A stretch of DNA of 64,000 bases from Marinobacter nanhaiticus D15-8W (GCF_036511935.1 NZ_AP028878.1:3410001-3474000), one strand, 5' to 3'; numbered from the stretch's first letter, positions 1 through 9,730 are shown. The notes: generated from the sequence alone by a model not told the origin. Translations and numbers: made by a program.

Positions 1-119
1 GCGACGACGACATAGCGGCGGTCGAACTTGTCGAGCGCTTCAACTGCATTGAGACTCCAACCGAGAAGAGCAATATAACCCTTGTTTGGGTCGTAAGAGG
101 TATTGGTATCAGATGACAT
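1..119 (-). CDS. N-terminal fragment of probable ATP-grasp protein (runs off window)
   Basis: Reading down from an ATG at 117-119 gives about 39 residues, beginning MSSDTNTSYDPNKGYIALLG, that stay open to the window edge. A good ribosome site (AAAGGAGG) lies about 7 bases before the ATG. The segment GYIALLGWSLNAVEALDKFDRRYVVV resembles the first strand and helix of ATP-grasp ligase-type proteins; this is recognition from memory and the catalytic part is outside the window. It is the next gene downstream of the sugar transporter operon but is separated from it by a hairpin and has its own ribosome site. Confidence 0.55.
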   Translation of the reverse strand, partial: MSSDTNTSYDPNKGYIALLGWSLNAVEALDKFDRRYVVV

Positions 120-232
120 CGAACGTCCTCCTTTTGGACATCGGTGTCTTTTACCCTACACGAATCAAAAATGGATAAGAAACAAACAGGTTAATGGTTC
201 GCCGGGCTGGCAAGTGAGGAACAGGAGGAAAA

Positions 233-268
233 GCCCGTAATCCCATTGAGTTACAGAAAATTACGGGC
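233..268 (-). terminator. Probable terminator of the gts operon
   Basis: A 9-bp perfect stem (GCCCGTAAT / ATTACGGGC) with an 18-base loop lies just beyond the gtsD stop codon. On the minus strand it is followed by TTTTCC, so it can end the transporter transcript. Confidence 0.5.
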
Positions 269-291
269 CGAAAATTACAATTACAAATTTA

Positions 292-1407
292 TCAGATCTC
301 GATCCGGGCCTCCTGGCCCGATTCGAAATACACAGCACGGCTGAGGTCCACCATCAGCTGCGCAGGCTGGCCTGGCTCGACGGTGTGATCCGGATCGAGG
401 CGGCAATGCACATCAGTATCGTTGATCCTAGTGAGCGCAATCACATCGGGGCCCGTGGGCTCGGTAACCTCGATACGGAACGTGCCGGAGGCAATGGCCG
501 TTTGACCCTCCTTGTGGGCCAGCGGCTGGGTAATGTGCTCCGGGCGAATACCCAAGTGAATCTCACGACCATGATACTCCGCGAGCTTCTTTGGCAGCGG
601 CACGAAGGTCTCGTCGCCGTCGGCGCTGCGTAACCGCGCCCGCGGAGCCTCCGGCTCCCCTTCCACCTTGAGCGGAATAAAGCTCATCGCCGGCGAGCCG
701 ATGAAACTCGCTACATAGCGCGTAGCCGGCCGCTCGTAGATTTCCTTGGGCGTGCCAAGCTGCAGCAGTTCACCGTCCTTGATCACTGCAATCCGGTCCG
801 CCAGAGTCATGGCCTCGATCTGGTCGTGGGTCACGTACACGATGGTGGTGCCCAGGCGCTGGTGCAGCCGTTTGATCTCCGTCCGCATCTCCACCCGCAG
901 CTTGGCGTCCAGGTTGGACAGCGGCTCGTCAAACAGATAGATCTTGGGGCGGCGCGCCAGGGCCCGTCCCATGGCCACACGCTGCTGCTGACCGCCGGAG
1001 AGCTGCGAGGGCTTGCGGTCCAGCAGATTCTCGATCTGTAGCAGCGTCGCCACCCGCTGGACTTCGGTGTCGATCTCATCCTTGGGCATGCGACGGATCT
1101 TCAGGCCGAAGGCGATATTCTCGCGCACGGTCATCGTCGGATAGAGCGCGTAGGACTGGAACACCATGGCGATGTCCCGATCCTTGGGCTCGGCATGGGT
1201 CACGTCCTTGCCGTCGATGAAGATATTGCCTTCGGTAACATGTTCCAGGCCGGCAATGCTGTTCATCAACGTCGACTTACCACAGCCAGAGGGACCAACG
1301 AGGATGAGAAACTCGCCGGATTCGATATGGATATCAATGCCCTTGAGGGTCTCCTGCACGGATTTGCCGTAGGTTTTGCGGATACCCTTGAGTTGTAATT
1401 GTGCCAT
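292..1407 (-). CDS. gtsD: Sugar ABC transporter ATP-binding protein (GtsD/MalK type)
   Basis: This 371-residue protein is the ATPase that powers sugar import through GtsBC. Walker A is GPSGCGKST (residues 38-46), the signature is LSGGQQQ (136-142) and Walker B with the catalytic Glu is KIYLFDEP (about 155-162). The C-terminal third is the MOBE-type regulatory domain typical of MalK/UgpC. AGAGG lies before the start. It is the last gene of gtsABCD, 10 bases after gtsC. The family is certain; glucose as the substrate is inferred from the linked gltR-gtrS pair and Pseudomonas gene order. Mannose or another sugar is possible. Confidence 0.93.
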   Translation of the reverse strand: MAQLQLKGIRKTYGKSVQETLKGIDIHIESGEFLILVGPSGCGKSTLMNSIAGLEHVTEGNIFIDGKDVTHAEPKDRDIAMVFQSYALYPTMTVRENIAFGLKIRRMPKDEIDTEVQRVATLLQIENLLDRKPSQLSGGQQQRVAMGRALARRPKIYLFDEPLSNLDAKLRVEMRTEIKRLHQRLGTTIVYVTHDQIEAMTLADRIAVIKDGELLQLGTPKEIYERPATRYVASFIGSPAMSFIPLKVEGEPEAPRARLRSADGDETFVPLPKKLAEYHGREIHLGIRPEHITQPLAHKEGQTAIASGTFRIEVTEPTGPDVIALTRINDTDVHCRLDPDHTVEPGQPAQLMVDLSRAVYFESGQEARIEI

Positions 1408-1417
1408 TGTAGGACCT

Positions 1418-2287
1418 CTAACCTTTGACAGCGCCGGACGTGAGTCCGCGGATGAAATACTTGCCCGCGATGATGTACACCACCAGTGTGGGCAGGGCCG
1501 CGATCATCGCTGCCGCCATATTGACGTTGTATTCCTTGACCCCGGTGCTGGTATTGACCAGGTTATTGAGCCCGACGGTAATCGGCTGGCTGTCACCGCT
1601 GGCATAGACCACACCGAACAGGAAGTCATTCCATATCTGGGTGAACTGCCAGATCAGGCAGACCATGAAGATCGGTGTCGACATGGGGAGCAGGATGCGC
1701 ACGAAGATGGTCACGAATCCGGCGCCATCAAGCCGGGCTGCCTTGATCAGCGCGTCAGGAACGCCGACGTAGAAGTTGCGGAAGAACAGTGTGGTAAACG
1801 CCACGCCATACACCACATGAACCAGCACTAGCCCCGATGTGGTATTGGCGAGCCCCAGTTTGCCCAGCGTCATCGCCATCGGCAGCAGGATCACCTGGAA
1901 CGGCAGGAAACAGCCGAACAGCAGCATGCTGAACAACAGGTCGGAACCCCGGAAACGCCATTTGGATATCACGTAACCGTTGATGGCTCCAAGCACCGTC
2001 GAGATGATCACGGCCGGCACCGCCATCTTGAACGAGTTCCAGAAGAAACCACTGACGCCCTCGCACTGGACGCCGGTACAGGCGCTGGACCAGGCCTTGA
2101 TCCAGGCATCGACGGTCCACACTTCGGGCAAACTCATCAGGTTGCCGGTGCGGATGTCACCCAGCGTTTTGAAACTGGTGATAAGCATAATGAATACCGG
2201 CACCAGGTACGCGGCACAGGCAAGGAGAAGCGTGCCGTAGATCAGCACACGGCTGGTGCTGAATCGGGATTGAGCTGCATTAGCCAT
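1418..2287 (-). CDS. gtsC: Sugar ABC transporter permease (GtsC)
   Basis: This 289-residue inner-membrane permease of the MalG type has about six hydrophobic segments. The EAA loop that docks on the ATPase is seen as DALIKAARLDGAGFVTIFVRILLP. Its start overlaps the end of gtsB by 8 bases, a sign of translational coupling. Together with GtsB it forms the membrane channel for the sugar delivered by GtsA. Confidence 0.92.
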   Translation of the reverse strand: MANAAQSRFSTSRVLIYGTLLLACAAYLVPVFIMLITSFKTLGDIRTGNLMSLPEVWTVDAWIKAWSSACTGVQCEGVSGFFWNSFKMAVPAVIISTVLGAINGYVISKWRFRGSDLLFSMLLFGCFLPFQVILLPMAMTLGKLGLANTTSGLVLVHVVYGVAFTTLFFRNFYVGVPDALIKAARLDGAGFVTIFVRILLPMSTPIFMVCLIWQFTQIWNDFLFGVVYASGDSQPITVGLNNLVNTSTGVKEYNVNMAAAMIAALPTLVVYIIAGKYFIRGLTSGAVKG

Positions 2288-3209
2288 TGCGCGCGCCCCT
2301 CAGTTCCGAATACAGGTAAGGCACCAGGATCGCCAGGATGGCGCCGAGCATCAGGATCGAGCTGGCTGCACCCAGACCCATCTGACCGCGGGTGAATGTA
2401 TGGGCATACATGAACAGTGCCGGCAGGTCGGAAGCGTAACCCGGACCGCCCGCAGTCATCGCCATGACCAGGTCGAAACTCTTGATGGCCAGGTGGGCAA
2501 GTACCATGATCGAGCTGAAGAACACCGGTCTTAGTGCCGGCAGGATAATACGCGCGTAGATACGCGGCATGCTGGCACCATCGACCCGGGCCGCGTTGAT
2601 AATGGACGAATCGATCCCCCGCAGGCCGGCCAGGAACAACGCCATCACAAAGCCGGACGCCTGCCAGACCGCCGCGATCACGATGGTATATATCACCATG
2701 TCGGAATCGGTCAGCCAGTCAAACTGGAAGCTGGTCCAGCCCCAGTCGTGCATGAGTTTCTCCAGCCCCAGACTGGGATTCATGATCCATTGCCAGACGG
2801 CGCCGGTCACGATCATGGACAGGGCCATCGGGTACAGGTAGATCGTGCGGATCACGCCCTCGTTGCGGATGCGCTGATCCAGCAGGATTGCGAGAAAACA
2901 GCCAATCGCCAGGCAGGCTGCGATAAACAGACCGCCAAATATCGCCAGGTTGGCGCAGGCGGTAAGCCAGCGGTCATTGGAAAACAGCCGCTCGTAGTGT
3001 TCGAACCCAATATACTCATAGCTGGGCAGGAAGGTGGAGCCGGTCAGCGACAGCACGCCGGTCCAGATCATATATCCGTAGATGCACACGAGCATCAGCA
3101 CGACCGTCGGCGCTAGCGCCAGTTTGGGTAGCCAATGCTGCAGGTGGTCGACAAGACGGACGCGGGGATGCCGGGATGTCGACTGGGACACCGCATCGAG
3201 CTGAGCCAT
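2280..3209 (-). CDS. gtsB: Sugar ABC transporter permease (GtsB)
   Basis: This 309-residue permease of the MalF/UgpA type has a cytoplasmic N-terminus, about six membrane spans and an EAA loop (SSIINAARVDGASMPRIYARIILP). It pairs with GtsC. A 132-base gap with two GC hairpins separates it from the binding-protein gene upstream. That layout is common where the binding protein must be made in excess. Confidence 0.92.
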   Translation of the reverse strand: MAQLDAVSQSTSRHPRVRLVDHLQHWLPKLALAPTVVLMLVCIYGYMIWTGVLSLTGSTFLPSYEYIGFEHYERLFSNDRWLTACANLAIFGGLFIAACLAIGCFLAILLDQRIRNEGVIRTIYLYPMALSMIVTGAVWQWIMNPSLGLEKLMHDWGWTSFQFDWLTDSDMVIYTIVIAAVWQASGFVMALFLAGLRGIDSSIINAARVDGASMPRIYARIILPALRPVFFSSIMVLAHLAIKSFDLVMAMTAGGPGYASDLPALFMYAHTFTRGQMGLGAASSILMLGAILAILVPYLYSELRGARNG

Positions 3210-3244
3210 CTTTAGAACTCCTCAACCGTTATCGGTCAGTGGAA

Positions 3245-3284
3245 TGGGGCGGATGCCCCACCCTTTTGCGGGGGAATGCCCCCG
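3245..3284 (-). terminator. Tandem hairpins between gtsA and gtsB (likely attenuation or mRNA stability)
   Basis: There are two adjacent 6-bp GC stems with 4-base loops: TGGGGC/GCCCCA at 3245-3260 and CGGGGG/CCCCCG at 3269-3284. Neither has a long T run, so partial termination or protection of the gtsA mRNA 3' end is more likely than a full stop. The effect is inferred from position only. Confidence 0.4.
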
Positions 3285-3341
3285 ATCCAAACGCTGCACG
3301 GACAGCGTCAACAGTGGGAAGGGATCGGGGGTCTGACTGGA

Positions 3342-4592
3342 TTAAAGCGCCGACTGCACGGCAGACGCCAGACGCTCCGCTGTTTCCTTGGGATCGGCAT
3401 TGGCGTTGTTGAAGAAGTTGGTGATGACGTCGAAGATCTGACCCTGGACGGCACTGGTAGTCGACATGCCATGGGCCATGCTCGGAACCAGCGCACCGGT
3501 TTCGGAGGTGGACTTGAACGCCTCCATGGACGCCTGGGCACAGCTGTCAAACCCGGACATATCCATATCGGTACGCACCGGGATCGAGCCTTTGGCCTTG
3601 TTGAAGATGGTCTGGAATTCGGGCTCCAGAATAGTCCGCGCCAGATCCTTCTGAGCCTTCACGTTGGCATCGTTGTTCAGCTTGAACATCGCCAGCGAGT
3701 CGATATTGAAGGTAAAGGCATCCTGGGTGCCCGGGGCCGGTACACAGACATAGTCCTTGCCGGCTTCGAGACCCGCGGCAGTAAATTCGCCCTTGGCCCA
3801 GTCACCCATGATCTGCATAGCGGCTTCGCCATTGATCACCATTTGGGTGGCGATGTTCCAGTCACGACCCACCGCGTTGGGATCGATATAGTCGCGCATG
3901 CGATGGAACTTGGTCAGCGCCTCGACCATTTTCTCGCCCGACAGCACATCCATATCGTGATTGACGAAAGCCGCCTCGAAGTCCTTTGGTCCTAGTACCG
4001 CCAGGGCAACGGCTTCAAACACGGTCGCGTCCTGCCAGGCCTGGCCACCATGCGCCAACGGGATGACGTCAGCCTCTTTCAGCTTATCGGCAACCGTGAA
4101 GAACTCGTCCAGCGTACGCGGGACGTCTGCGTCGACCTTCTCGAAGACTTCGGGGTTGGCCCACAGCCAGTTCACACGGTGTACGTTGATGGGCACCGCA
4201 ACGTAGTTGTCCTCGTACTTCATGGTATCGGCGACGACTGGCGGCAGGGCTTCGTCCCAGTTGGCGTCACTGGCGACATCATCCAGATTGGTCAAGAAAC
4301 CAAGCTTCGCCCATTCCTGGATATCGAGGCCCTTGATCTGGGCGGCGGCGGGAGGATTGCCGGATACGGCGCGGGTCTTAAGAACGGTCATGGCCGCCTC
4401 ACCACCACCCCCGGCGACTGCGAAATCTTTCCAGGTGTGGCCCTGGTCTTCCATCATTTCCTTGAGGACGCCCATCGCCTTGGCTTCACCGCCGGAGGTC
4501 CACCAGTGGAGAACCTCGACCTCACCGGCATGGGCAGGAGTCAGTGCAACACTCAGGCCGACAGCGGCCAGGAAATTTCTGAACAATTTCAT
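3342..4592 (-). CDS. gtsA: Sugar ABC transporter substrate-binding protein (GtsA)
   Basis: This is a periplasmic binding protein of 416 residues, started at the ATG at 4592 because a clean signal peptide ([22 protein letters not shown]) follows directly. A longer reading to 4628 adds 12 residues that do not suit a signal peptide. The mature part starts [17 protein letters not shown], typical of family-1 sugar-binding proteins. It delivers sugar, probably glucose, to GtsBC. It lies 145 bases downstream of gtrS, and this gap probably holds the operon promoter. Confidence 0.92.
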   Translation of the reverse strand: MKLFRNFLAAVGLSVALTPAHAGEVEVLHWWTSGGEAKAMGVLKEMMEDQGHTWKDFAVAGGGGEAAMTVLKTRAVSGNPPAAAQIKGLDIQEWAKLGFLTNLDDVASDANWDEALPPVVADTMKYEDNYVAVPINVHRVNWLWANPEVFEKVDADVPRTLDEFFTVADKLKEADVIPLAHGGQAWQDATVFEAVALAVLGPKDFEAAFVNHDMDVLSGEKMVEALTKFHRMRDYIDPNAVGRDWNIATQMVINGEAAMQIMGDWAKGEFTAAGLEAGKDYVCVPAPGTQDAFTFNIDSLAMFKLNNDANVKAQKDLARTILEPEFQTIFNKAKGSIPVRTDMDMSGFDSCAQASMEAFKSTSETGALVPSMAHGMSTTSAVQGQIFDVITNFFNNANADPKETAERLASAVQSAL

Positions 4593-4737
4593 AATTGGCA
4601 CCTTGTTGTTGTTTTGAAGGCAATACAACTATTGCGTCGAAAACGACGTCAGATGAGTCTATGGCAAGGGGGCATCGGGTGAAGTATCAAAGTGCAAGGC
4701 CAATGTAACAGGATGGATACATTAGCCTCAGCCCCGG

Positions 4738-6192
4738 CTAGCGCGGGTTTCGCGGGAGTATAAGCGACAACCTTAGGCCTCGCTCAGCCCGGTTGGAGGC
4801 TTCCACGTCACCGCCATGGGCATGGGCGATGGTCCGGGCGATACCCAGACCCAGTCCGTCACCCGGAGTACTCGGCGATGCCCGGTAGTAAGGCTCAAAT
4901 ATCCGGGTCAGTTCACGCGGCGCCAGACCCGGGCCTTCGTCCTCGAAATGTAACGCCAATGTCTCCGGCGAATCCTCGATACGGATAGTTACCCGCTCAC
5001 CATATTTCAGCGCGTTGTCGAACAGGTTGCCGATGCAGCGACGCAGGGCCAGCGGCTTGCAACGATAGGGACGAAGGGCTTTGCCTACCAGCGTCACCTT
5101 GCCGGGCGTCTTCGCCGCTGGTTCCGTCACCTGGTCGATCAGTGCGTGAACGTCCACCGATTCCATATTCTCGTAGATGTCGTTGTCCTTAACCGACTGC
5201 AAGGCGCTCTTGACCAGCAAGTCCAGCTCTTGCAGGTCCTTCTCGAATTTGGTGCGCAGGAGTTCGTCATCCAGCAGTTCACTGCGCAGGCGCAGGCGGG
5301 TAATAGGGGTCTTCAGGTCGTGGGAAACAGAGGTAAACAGTTGCTCCCGATCCTTCAGGTAACGCTGTATCCGTTCCCGCAGCGTATTGAAGGCGCGTGT
5401 GACATCTACTACCTCGCTGCTGCCCTGTTCGGCCAAAGGTGGCCGCTCGTCGTCGAACGGCATTTCCCGCGCGGCACTCGCCAACCGGCGTAGTGGTCGG
5501 GTTTGCCAGCGAACCAGAAGCGCGATGAAGTTGAGCAGGAATATCGTTAGTAGCACGGTGGAGAGAATCTGCTGCTTGGGTAGGCCCGTGTCCTCGAGAG
5601 AGACATAAGGCGCAGGCAGCGGCGCCGCCAGATAGAGCCACTCGTCCGGTGCGATCTCGATCTGGGTCACCAGCACCGGCGGATTGATTGGGTCGAGGTT
5701 CAGGGCATAGTTTGCCCAGGAAGGCGGCAAATCGGAAAGCTTCATCTGACTATTCAGGATTCTTACGTTCTCGGGTGCCACGAACTCCACACGAATGGGG
5801 AAACTCCCACCTAGCCGTTCCCGCAGCACCCCCTGGACGGCATCGACCACCCTCATTTTTCGATCGGTATCCGGCAGCGCCTTGAGAGAAATTTCCTGCT
5901 GGTTCAGTGACACGAAAAAGCGTGTGCCGCCCATATTGCGCAACTGGTCCAGCACGATATGGCGGTACTCCAGCGGCAGCGATTTGAAGAAACGTACCGT
6001 GGCCGCCGCGGAATAGGCCAGGTTGCGGCTGCTATTGAGTAGGCCTTCATTTTCCTGGGCACGGAAAGTGGTGTACCAGAAAGCCGTGGATATGCCTTGT
6101 GCAATGACAACGGCAAGCAGCGTCAGCAACAGCATCCGCGTCAACAGGGACCGGGGCCGCAGACGGCCGAACATAGTCCTGAGCTTACTCAT
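4738..6192 (-). CDS. gtrS: Sensor histidine kinase (GtrS-like)
   Basis: This 484-residue membrane kinase has a transmembrane segment near residues 15-40, a periplasmic sensor domain to about 205, a second span (about 208-228), HAMP, and a dimerisation domain with phospho-acceptor His291 in SVSHDLKTPITRL. The ATPase domain follows (DNALKYG and GDGLGLGIARTIAHAHGG). It overlaps the response regulator by 8 bases and sits directly upstream of gtsA, as in the Pseudomonas glucose uptake locus, where GtrS senses ketogluconates. The ligand here is inferred. Confidence 0.85.
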   Translation of the reverse strand: MSKLRTMFGRLRPRSLLTRMLLLTLLAVVIAQGISTAFWYTTFRAQENEGLLNSSRNLAYSAAATVRFFKSLPLEYRHIVLDQLRNMGGTRFFVSLNQQEISLKALPDTDRKMRVVDAVQGVLRERLGGSFPIRVEFVAPENVRILNSQMKLSDLPPSWANYALNLDPINPPVLVTQIEIAPDEWLYLAAPLPAPYVSLEDTGLPKQQILSTVLLTIFLLNFIALLVRWQTRPLRRLASAAREMPFDDERPPLAEQGSSEVVDVTRAFNTLRERIQRYLKDREQLFTSVSHDLKTPITRLRLRSELLDDELLRTKFEKDLQELDLLVKSALQSVKDNDIYENMESVDVHALIDQVTEPAAKTPGKVTLVGKALRPYRCKPLALRRCIGNLFDNALKYGERVTIRIEDSPETLALHFEDEGPGLAPRELTRIFEPYYRASPSTPGDGLGLGIARTIAHAHGGDVEASNRAERGLRLSLILPRNPR

Positions 6193-6901
6193 TCTCGTAG
6201 CTGACCGTCGCCGTCAGCATATACCCCGCACCACGCACCGTCCGGATCAGCCGCGGTTGACGGCCCTGGTCACCCAACCGCTGCCGCAGGCGACTCACGG
6301 CCACATCCACTACCCGATCGAGGGGATCCGCCTCCCTGCCCCGGGTCACGCCAGCAATCGTGTCGCGGTCCAGAATACTGTTGGCATGATCAATAAACAG
6401 CTTGAGCAGCGCGAAGTCGGCGCCTGACAACGCAATCCGGTTGCCGTCCTGACTGTTCAGCTCGTGGGTCTGGCAATCCAACCGCCACTGCCCGAATCGT
6501 ATATAGCGCCGGAAACCTTGCTGACTGAGCTGGGAGCGCCTCAACAACGCCTTGATGCGGGCCTGCAATTCACGGGCACTGAAGGGCTTGGCAATGTAAT
6601 CGTCAGCGCCCAGTTCAAGTCCGATCACCTTATCCGCTTCGTCGGAACTGGCGGTCAACATGATGATCGGTAGGGAAAAATGGTCACGCACCCAGCGACA
6701 CAGCGTAAAGCCGTCGTCCCCCGGCAGCATGATGTCCAGGATCAGTACATCCGGCAGGCAGTCGTCCATTGCAGCGCGCATGGCATCGCCATCCGACGCC
6801 GTACGCACGTGATAACCGGCCTGGCCCAGGAACGTCTGGAGAAGCTCGCAGATGTCTTCGTCATCATCCACGACAAGTACGGAATGGGTTACTGCTGTCA
6901 T
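6185..6901 (-). CDS. gltR: OmpR-family response regulator (GltR-like)
   Basis: This regulator has 238 residues when started at the ATG at 6901, which gives MTAVTHSVLVVDDDEDICELL. A longer frame upstream is open but has no receiver-like sequence. Phospho-acceptor Asp56 lies in DVLILDIMLPGDDG, the conserved Lys in YIAKPF, and a winged-helix output domain forms the C-terminal 100 residues. It is coupled to gtrS and is expected to control gtsABCD and possibly central glucose genes. Confidence 0.88.
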   Translation of the reverse strand: MTAVTHSVLVVDDDEDICELLQTFLGQAGYHVRTASDGDAMRAAMDDCLPDVLILDIMLPGDDGFTLCRWVRDHFSLPIIMLTASSDEADKVIGLELGADDYIAKPFSARELQARIKALLRRSQLSQQGFRRYIRFGQWRLDCQTHELNSQDGNRIALSGADFALLKLFIDHANSILDRDTIAGVTRGREADPLDRVVDVAVSRLRQRLGDQGRQPRLIRTVRGAGYMLTATVSYENE

Positions 6902-7336
6902 TGCGGGAAGCCGATAGTGTCCACTTGTTGTTTTCGCGGCGCCGGAGACCGAGGCCCGCGCCAAGGACAACACTATGTCCCCTACTCGACTGGCTGTCCA
7001 GATGGATGGACCATTCGTGGCATTTGGCGCGCATGAATGGGGTGCAGGAGGGCGTGATTCAAATCCAAAGAGGTCCGAACAAATCACGAGGCGATGATGC
7101 GTCGTATCGCTGAGCTCAACGCACGCCATGGTACCTGACGGTTCCACGTAGGAGATCGTGAAGAACGTGAATCGCGTCGGAAGAAACTCTGGATGCAGGA
7201 TGGACTAGGGTTACATCAAAAAAATTCTGCTAGTCCCCCAAAGCGTTCACTTTATGACGGCGTTTCAAAAAAGAAAGAATCGAACGAAACAGGAACTGAC
7301 CAAGAAAATCCGGCTAACCGGAAAAGAAGGGAAAAT
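6902..7336. other. Intergenic region upstream of gltR, up to the island boundary
   Basis: No convincing gene is seen. The stretch should contain the gltR promoter. A 7-bp inverted repeat (GGACTAG at 7202-7208, CTAGTCC at 7230-7236) and a short palindrome CCGGCTAACCGG near 7310 are present, but neither is a clear terminator. Confidence 0.4.
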
Positions 7337-7382
7337 TGGTCGGGACGGCAGGATTTGAACCTGTGACCACCTGCACCCCATA
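7337..7382 (-). repeat. Left attachment repeat: displaced 3' part of tRNA-Pro
   Basis: These 46 bases match the 3' part of the intact tRNA-Pro at 54634-54679, from the CCA end through the T arm and variable loop into the anticodon loop. The only difference is T at 7364 against C at 54661. After 7382 the match stops at once, so no tRNA can form here. This is the classic scar of integration into a tRNA 3' end. Confidence 0.9.
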
Positions 7383-7520
7383 AGCTCAGGCGACTGTTTC
7401 ATTTCGGTTCAACCAGCCTCATCTCGTTTTCGTTATAGTTAAGCAACTATATGTTTTAGAAGGATTTTAATAGCATTTTTATGTGCTTTGGAGAGTTGTC
7501 CTGTAGCAACTTGTTTCGCT

Positions 7521-7536
7521 TGTACCCATTCGGTAC
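7521..7536. promoter_or_regulatory. Candidate integrase arm-type site, left end
   Basis: TGTACCCATTCGGTAC, with GTACC/GGTAC arms, lies between the left repeat and the integrase start. The same 16 bases occur at 54563-54578 just inside the other island end. Sharing by both ends suggests recombinase or accessory-protein binding. This is inferred. Confidence 0.4.
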
Positions 7537-7605
7537 AGACCTAGCAAATTGTCCCCAGGCTGGCCCCATAAATTCCTTCTGACGAAACTATAACGGAGTA
7601 AAAAA

Positions 7606-9072
7606 ATGGCTGTAAAAAATTGCGAGCTCCCTCGCAGCGCTGACTCAGCAGATAAAACCATTCAGAAGCTGAAGCCTAGCGACAGTGACCAGTACTTTAA
7701 GGATCCAATCGTCTCTGGCCTGGTCCTGAGAATTCCCCCGTCAGGTCGCAAGATTTGGCATCTTCGCTATCAAGCTGATGTGGGTAAATTGTCCAAAGTC
7801 GGCCGAAAATTCACTTTTGGGGATTTTGGCGAAGGCATGAAAACTCGGCAAGCGCGCGAAATCGCAGAAAGTTGGCGAGTGCGAATCCGGCAGGGAGACG
7901 ATCCGCTCGAAGAGCGGCGTCGCATCCAGGAGCAGCGCAAAGAAGAACGAAAGAGAGCAGAGTTGGAGTTGCGTTCTCAAAAAACGTTGAACGATGTGGC
8001 TGCCGTATTCGCTCGGAAATTGGCTAATCCGGTAAGCGGCCACAAAGACCGTGGGGCCGCGGCTATGGCTGTGCTGAACAACCATCTGCTGAATCTCTAC
8101 GGTGAGATGCCAATCAAACAATTCCGGCGAGAGCATCTTTTCGATGCCGTAGACGCGGTGTTGGCACGCGGCCATAACACCATGGCAAACGTCGTGCTGA
8201 CAACAAGCAAAACGCTGTTCCGGTTCGCCGTGAACAGGGAATACCTTGAGTTCTCCCCGATTGATGTTGTCAGCAAGCGAGACGTTGGGGGCCCCGATCA
8301 AATCCGGGAGCGTGTTTTGTGCGCCACGCAGTTCAAAGAAGATGAACTGCACGAACTGTTCGTAATGCTCCCAGATTCTGGGCTGGCTCTGAGTAACCAG
8401 CTTGCTATTTGTTTGTTGCTTGGAACCGGTTGCCGGGTGGGTGAGCTTTTTAAAGCCTCTTGGTCCCATGTGGACCTTGAAGGACGAAGATGGGTTATCC
8501 CCAGTGAAAACTCAAAGAACAAAGACCCTATCGCCGTCCATCTTTCAGACTACACGCACCGCCTATTCAAACAATTGCATGAGCTTAGTGGTCATACCGA
8601 CTGGCTATTTCCTGGACGAACGGAGGAACGCGGCCACATCGATCCAAAATCGTTCAGTAAACAAATCGGCGAACGTCAGGCTGGCCCTATGGCGAAGCCG
8701 CGTAAAGGTCGGACGAAGCACCACTCCAGCCTGATTTTGCCTGGTGGTCATTGGACCGTACACGATCTTCGTCGAACGGCCGCTACTCACATGCAGATGC
8801 TTGGCATTGCGCCGCATGTTATCGACGAATGCCAGAACCATCGCTCAGGCAGCACGGTTCGCCGTCGCTATCAGCATGGATTGTACTACCACGATATGGT
8901 GATTGCGTGGGACCTGCTCGGTCGATCTCTCTTATCCCTGAGTCAGCCATCAGCTGTAGCGAAGCTCATGGCGTCTCTGGAGCATATTCCGGAGCCGACA
9001 GAGTCTGAACGCTTGGCTATGGCTAGACAGTATTCAGGCTCCTTTGGCTACGCGCCAAGTCCGCGGGCCTAA
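7606..9072 (+). CDS. Tyrosine recombinase / island integrase
   Basis: This 488-residue integrase is expected to cut and join at the tRNA-Pro repeat. The N-terminal part (about 20-100) is the arm-binding domain of P4-like island integrases, followed by a basic helix-rich core-binding region. The catalytic domain holds Arg277 (GTGCRVGELF), the HxxR box (HDLRR, 386-390), His412 and a nucleophile Tyr in RRRYQHGLYYHDM, most likely Tyr422, Tyr427 or Tyr428. GGAG lies 9 bases before the ATG. All catalytic residues are present, so it may be active. It is transcribed away from the att repeat and sits by the displaced tRNA copy, not the intact tRNA. Confidence 0.93.
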   Translation: MAVKNCELPRSADSADKTIQKLKPSDSDQYFKDPIVSGLVLRIPPSGRKIWHLRYQADVGKLSKVGRKFTFGDFGEGMKTRQAREIAESWRVRIRQGDDPLEERRRIQEQRKEERKRAELELRSQKTLNDVAAVFARKLANPVSGHKDRGAAAMAVLNNHLLNLYGEMPIKQFRREHLFDAVDAVLARGHNTMANVVLTTSKTLFRFAVNREYLEFSPIDVVSKRDVGGPDQIRERVLCATQFKEDELHELFVMLPDSGLALSNQLAICLLLGTGCRVGELFKASWSHVDLEGRRWVIPSENSKNKDPIAVHLSDYTHRLFKQLHELSGHTDWLFPGRTEERGHIDPKSFSKQIGERQAGPMAKPRKGRTKHHSSLILPGGHWTVHDLRRTAATHMQMLGIAPHVIDECQNHRSGSTVRRRYQHGLYYHDMVIAWDLLGRSLLSLSQPSAVAKLMASLEHIPEPTESERLAMARQYSGSFGYAPSPRA

Positions 9073-9078
9073 TTAATT

Positions 9079-9121
9079 CTCAGCAGTGTTCGGTAACTCT
9101 ATATGGACCGACACTGCTGAG
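9079..9121. terminator. Hairpin after integrase
   Basis: An 11-bp stem CTCAGCAGTGT / ACACTGCTGAG is extended by CGGT/ACCG with one bulged base. It starts 6 bases after the integrase stop. There is no strong T run, but position and stability fit a terminator. Confidence 0.5.
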
Positions 9122-9150
9122 CTCCTCTCGAAATTCAAGGTGAAAATTGC

Positions 9151-9609
9151 ATGTTTATGACGCAACGAATGGCTGAGCTGACTCTCGGGAAACCTTTCGG
9201 TACTGACCAGTTTTGGGAATGGGTGGAGTCGAGTGATGAGGGGCCTTGGCTATATGTCAGGGTTAAGTTCGGGCGGGGTGGAATCCGAGAGCCCGGAAGC
9301 CGCATCTTTATTCTCTCTGATTTCGATACCTTGGGAATTATAGTAGAAGAGTCGTGGGAAGCTTTCTGGATTGATCGCGTGACCTTCGTCGTTTCCGACA
9401 AAGAAGACCAGGGTTCGGGGTTGCAAACGCACCTAGTGACAGGATTAGAAGTCGCTGTCGACAGGGGGACGTTGTCCCGACTCCATATCTTCACTTTCGC
9501 CGATGGTACTCAGTATATCGAAGGGCATTACGACAATATTGATGCCATTGAAGATAAACGACTGATCTACTCCGCAGAGAGAGATACTCGAACTCTAAGC
9601 ACCTCGTAA
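9151..9609 (+). CDS. Hypothetical protein
   Basis: This is an open frame of 152 residues, acidic, without signal peptide or membrane segment, rich in aromatic residues and beta-prone stretches. I do not recognise the family. It lies between two hairpins, so it is probably its own transcription unit. An ATG at 9157 would be an alternative start two codons later. It is treated as real because the hairpin at 9620 follows its stop directly. Confidence 0.5.
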   Translation: MFMTQRMAELTLGKPFGTDQFWEWVESSDEGPWLYVRVKFGRGGIREPGSRIFILSDFDTLGIIVEESWEAFWIDRVTFVVSDKEDQGSGLQTHLVTGLEVAVDRGTLSRLHIFTFADGTQYIEGHYDNIDAIEDKRLIYSAERDTRTLSTS

Positions 9610-9619
9610 AGTTTGAGCT

Positions 9620-9667
9620 ATGCGGTCCGACTGAGGGTGCGGCAATAGTTTTTTAGTCGGACCGCAT
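9620..9667. terminator. Long hairpin after the 9151 gene
   Basis: A perfect 13-bp inverted repeat (ATGCGGTCCGACT at 9620-9632, AGTCGGACCGCAT at 9655-9667) encloses a TTTTTT run. It starts 10 bases after the stop codon and probably terminates transcription. Confidence 0.5.
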
Positions 9668-9730
9668 TCGTCCTCACTGATTTGGGTTCTACCCCGTCTC
9701 CTACTATGCATCTACCTGCGCGCAAATGCT

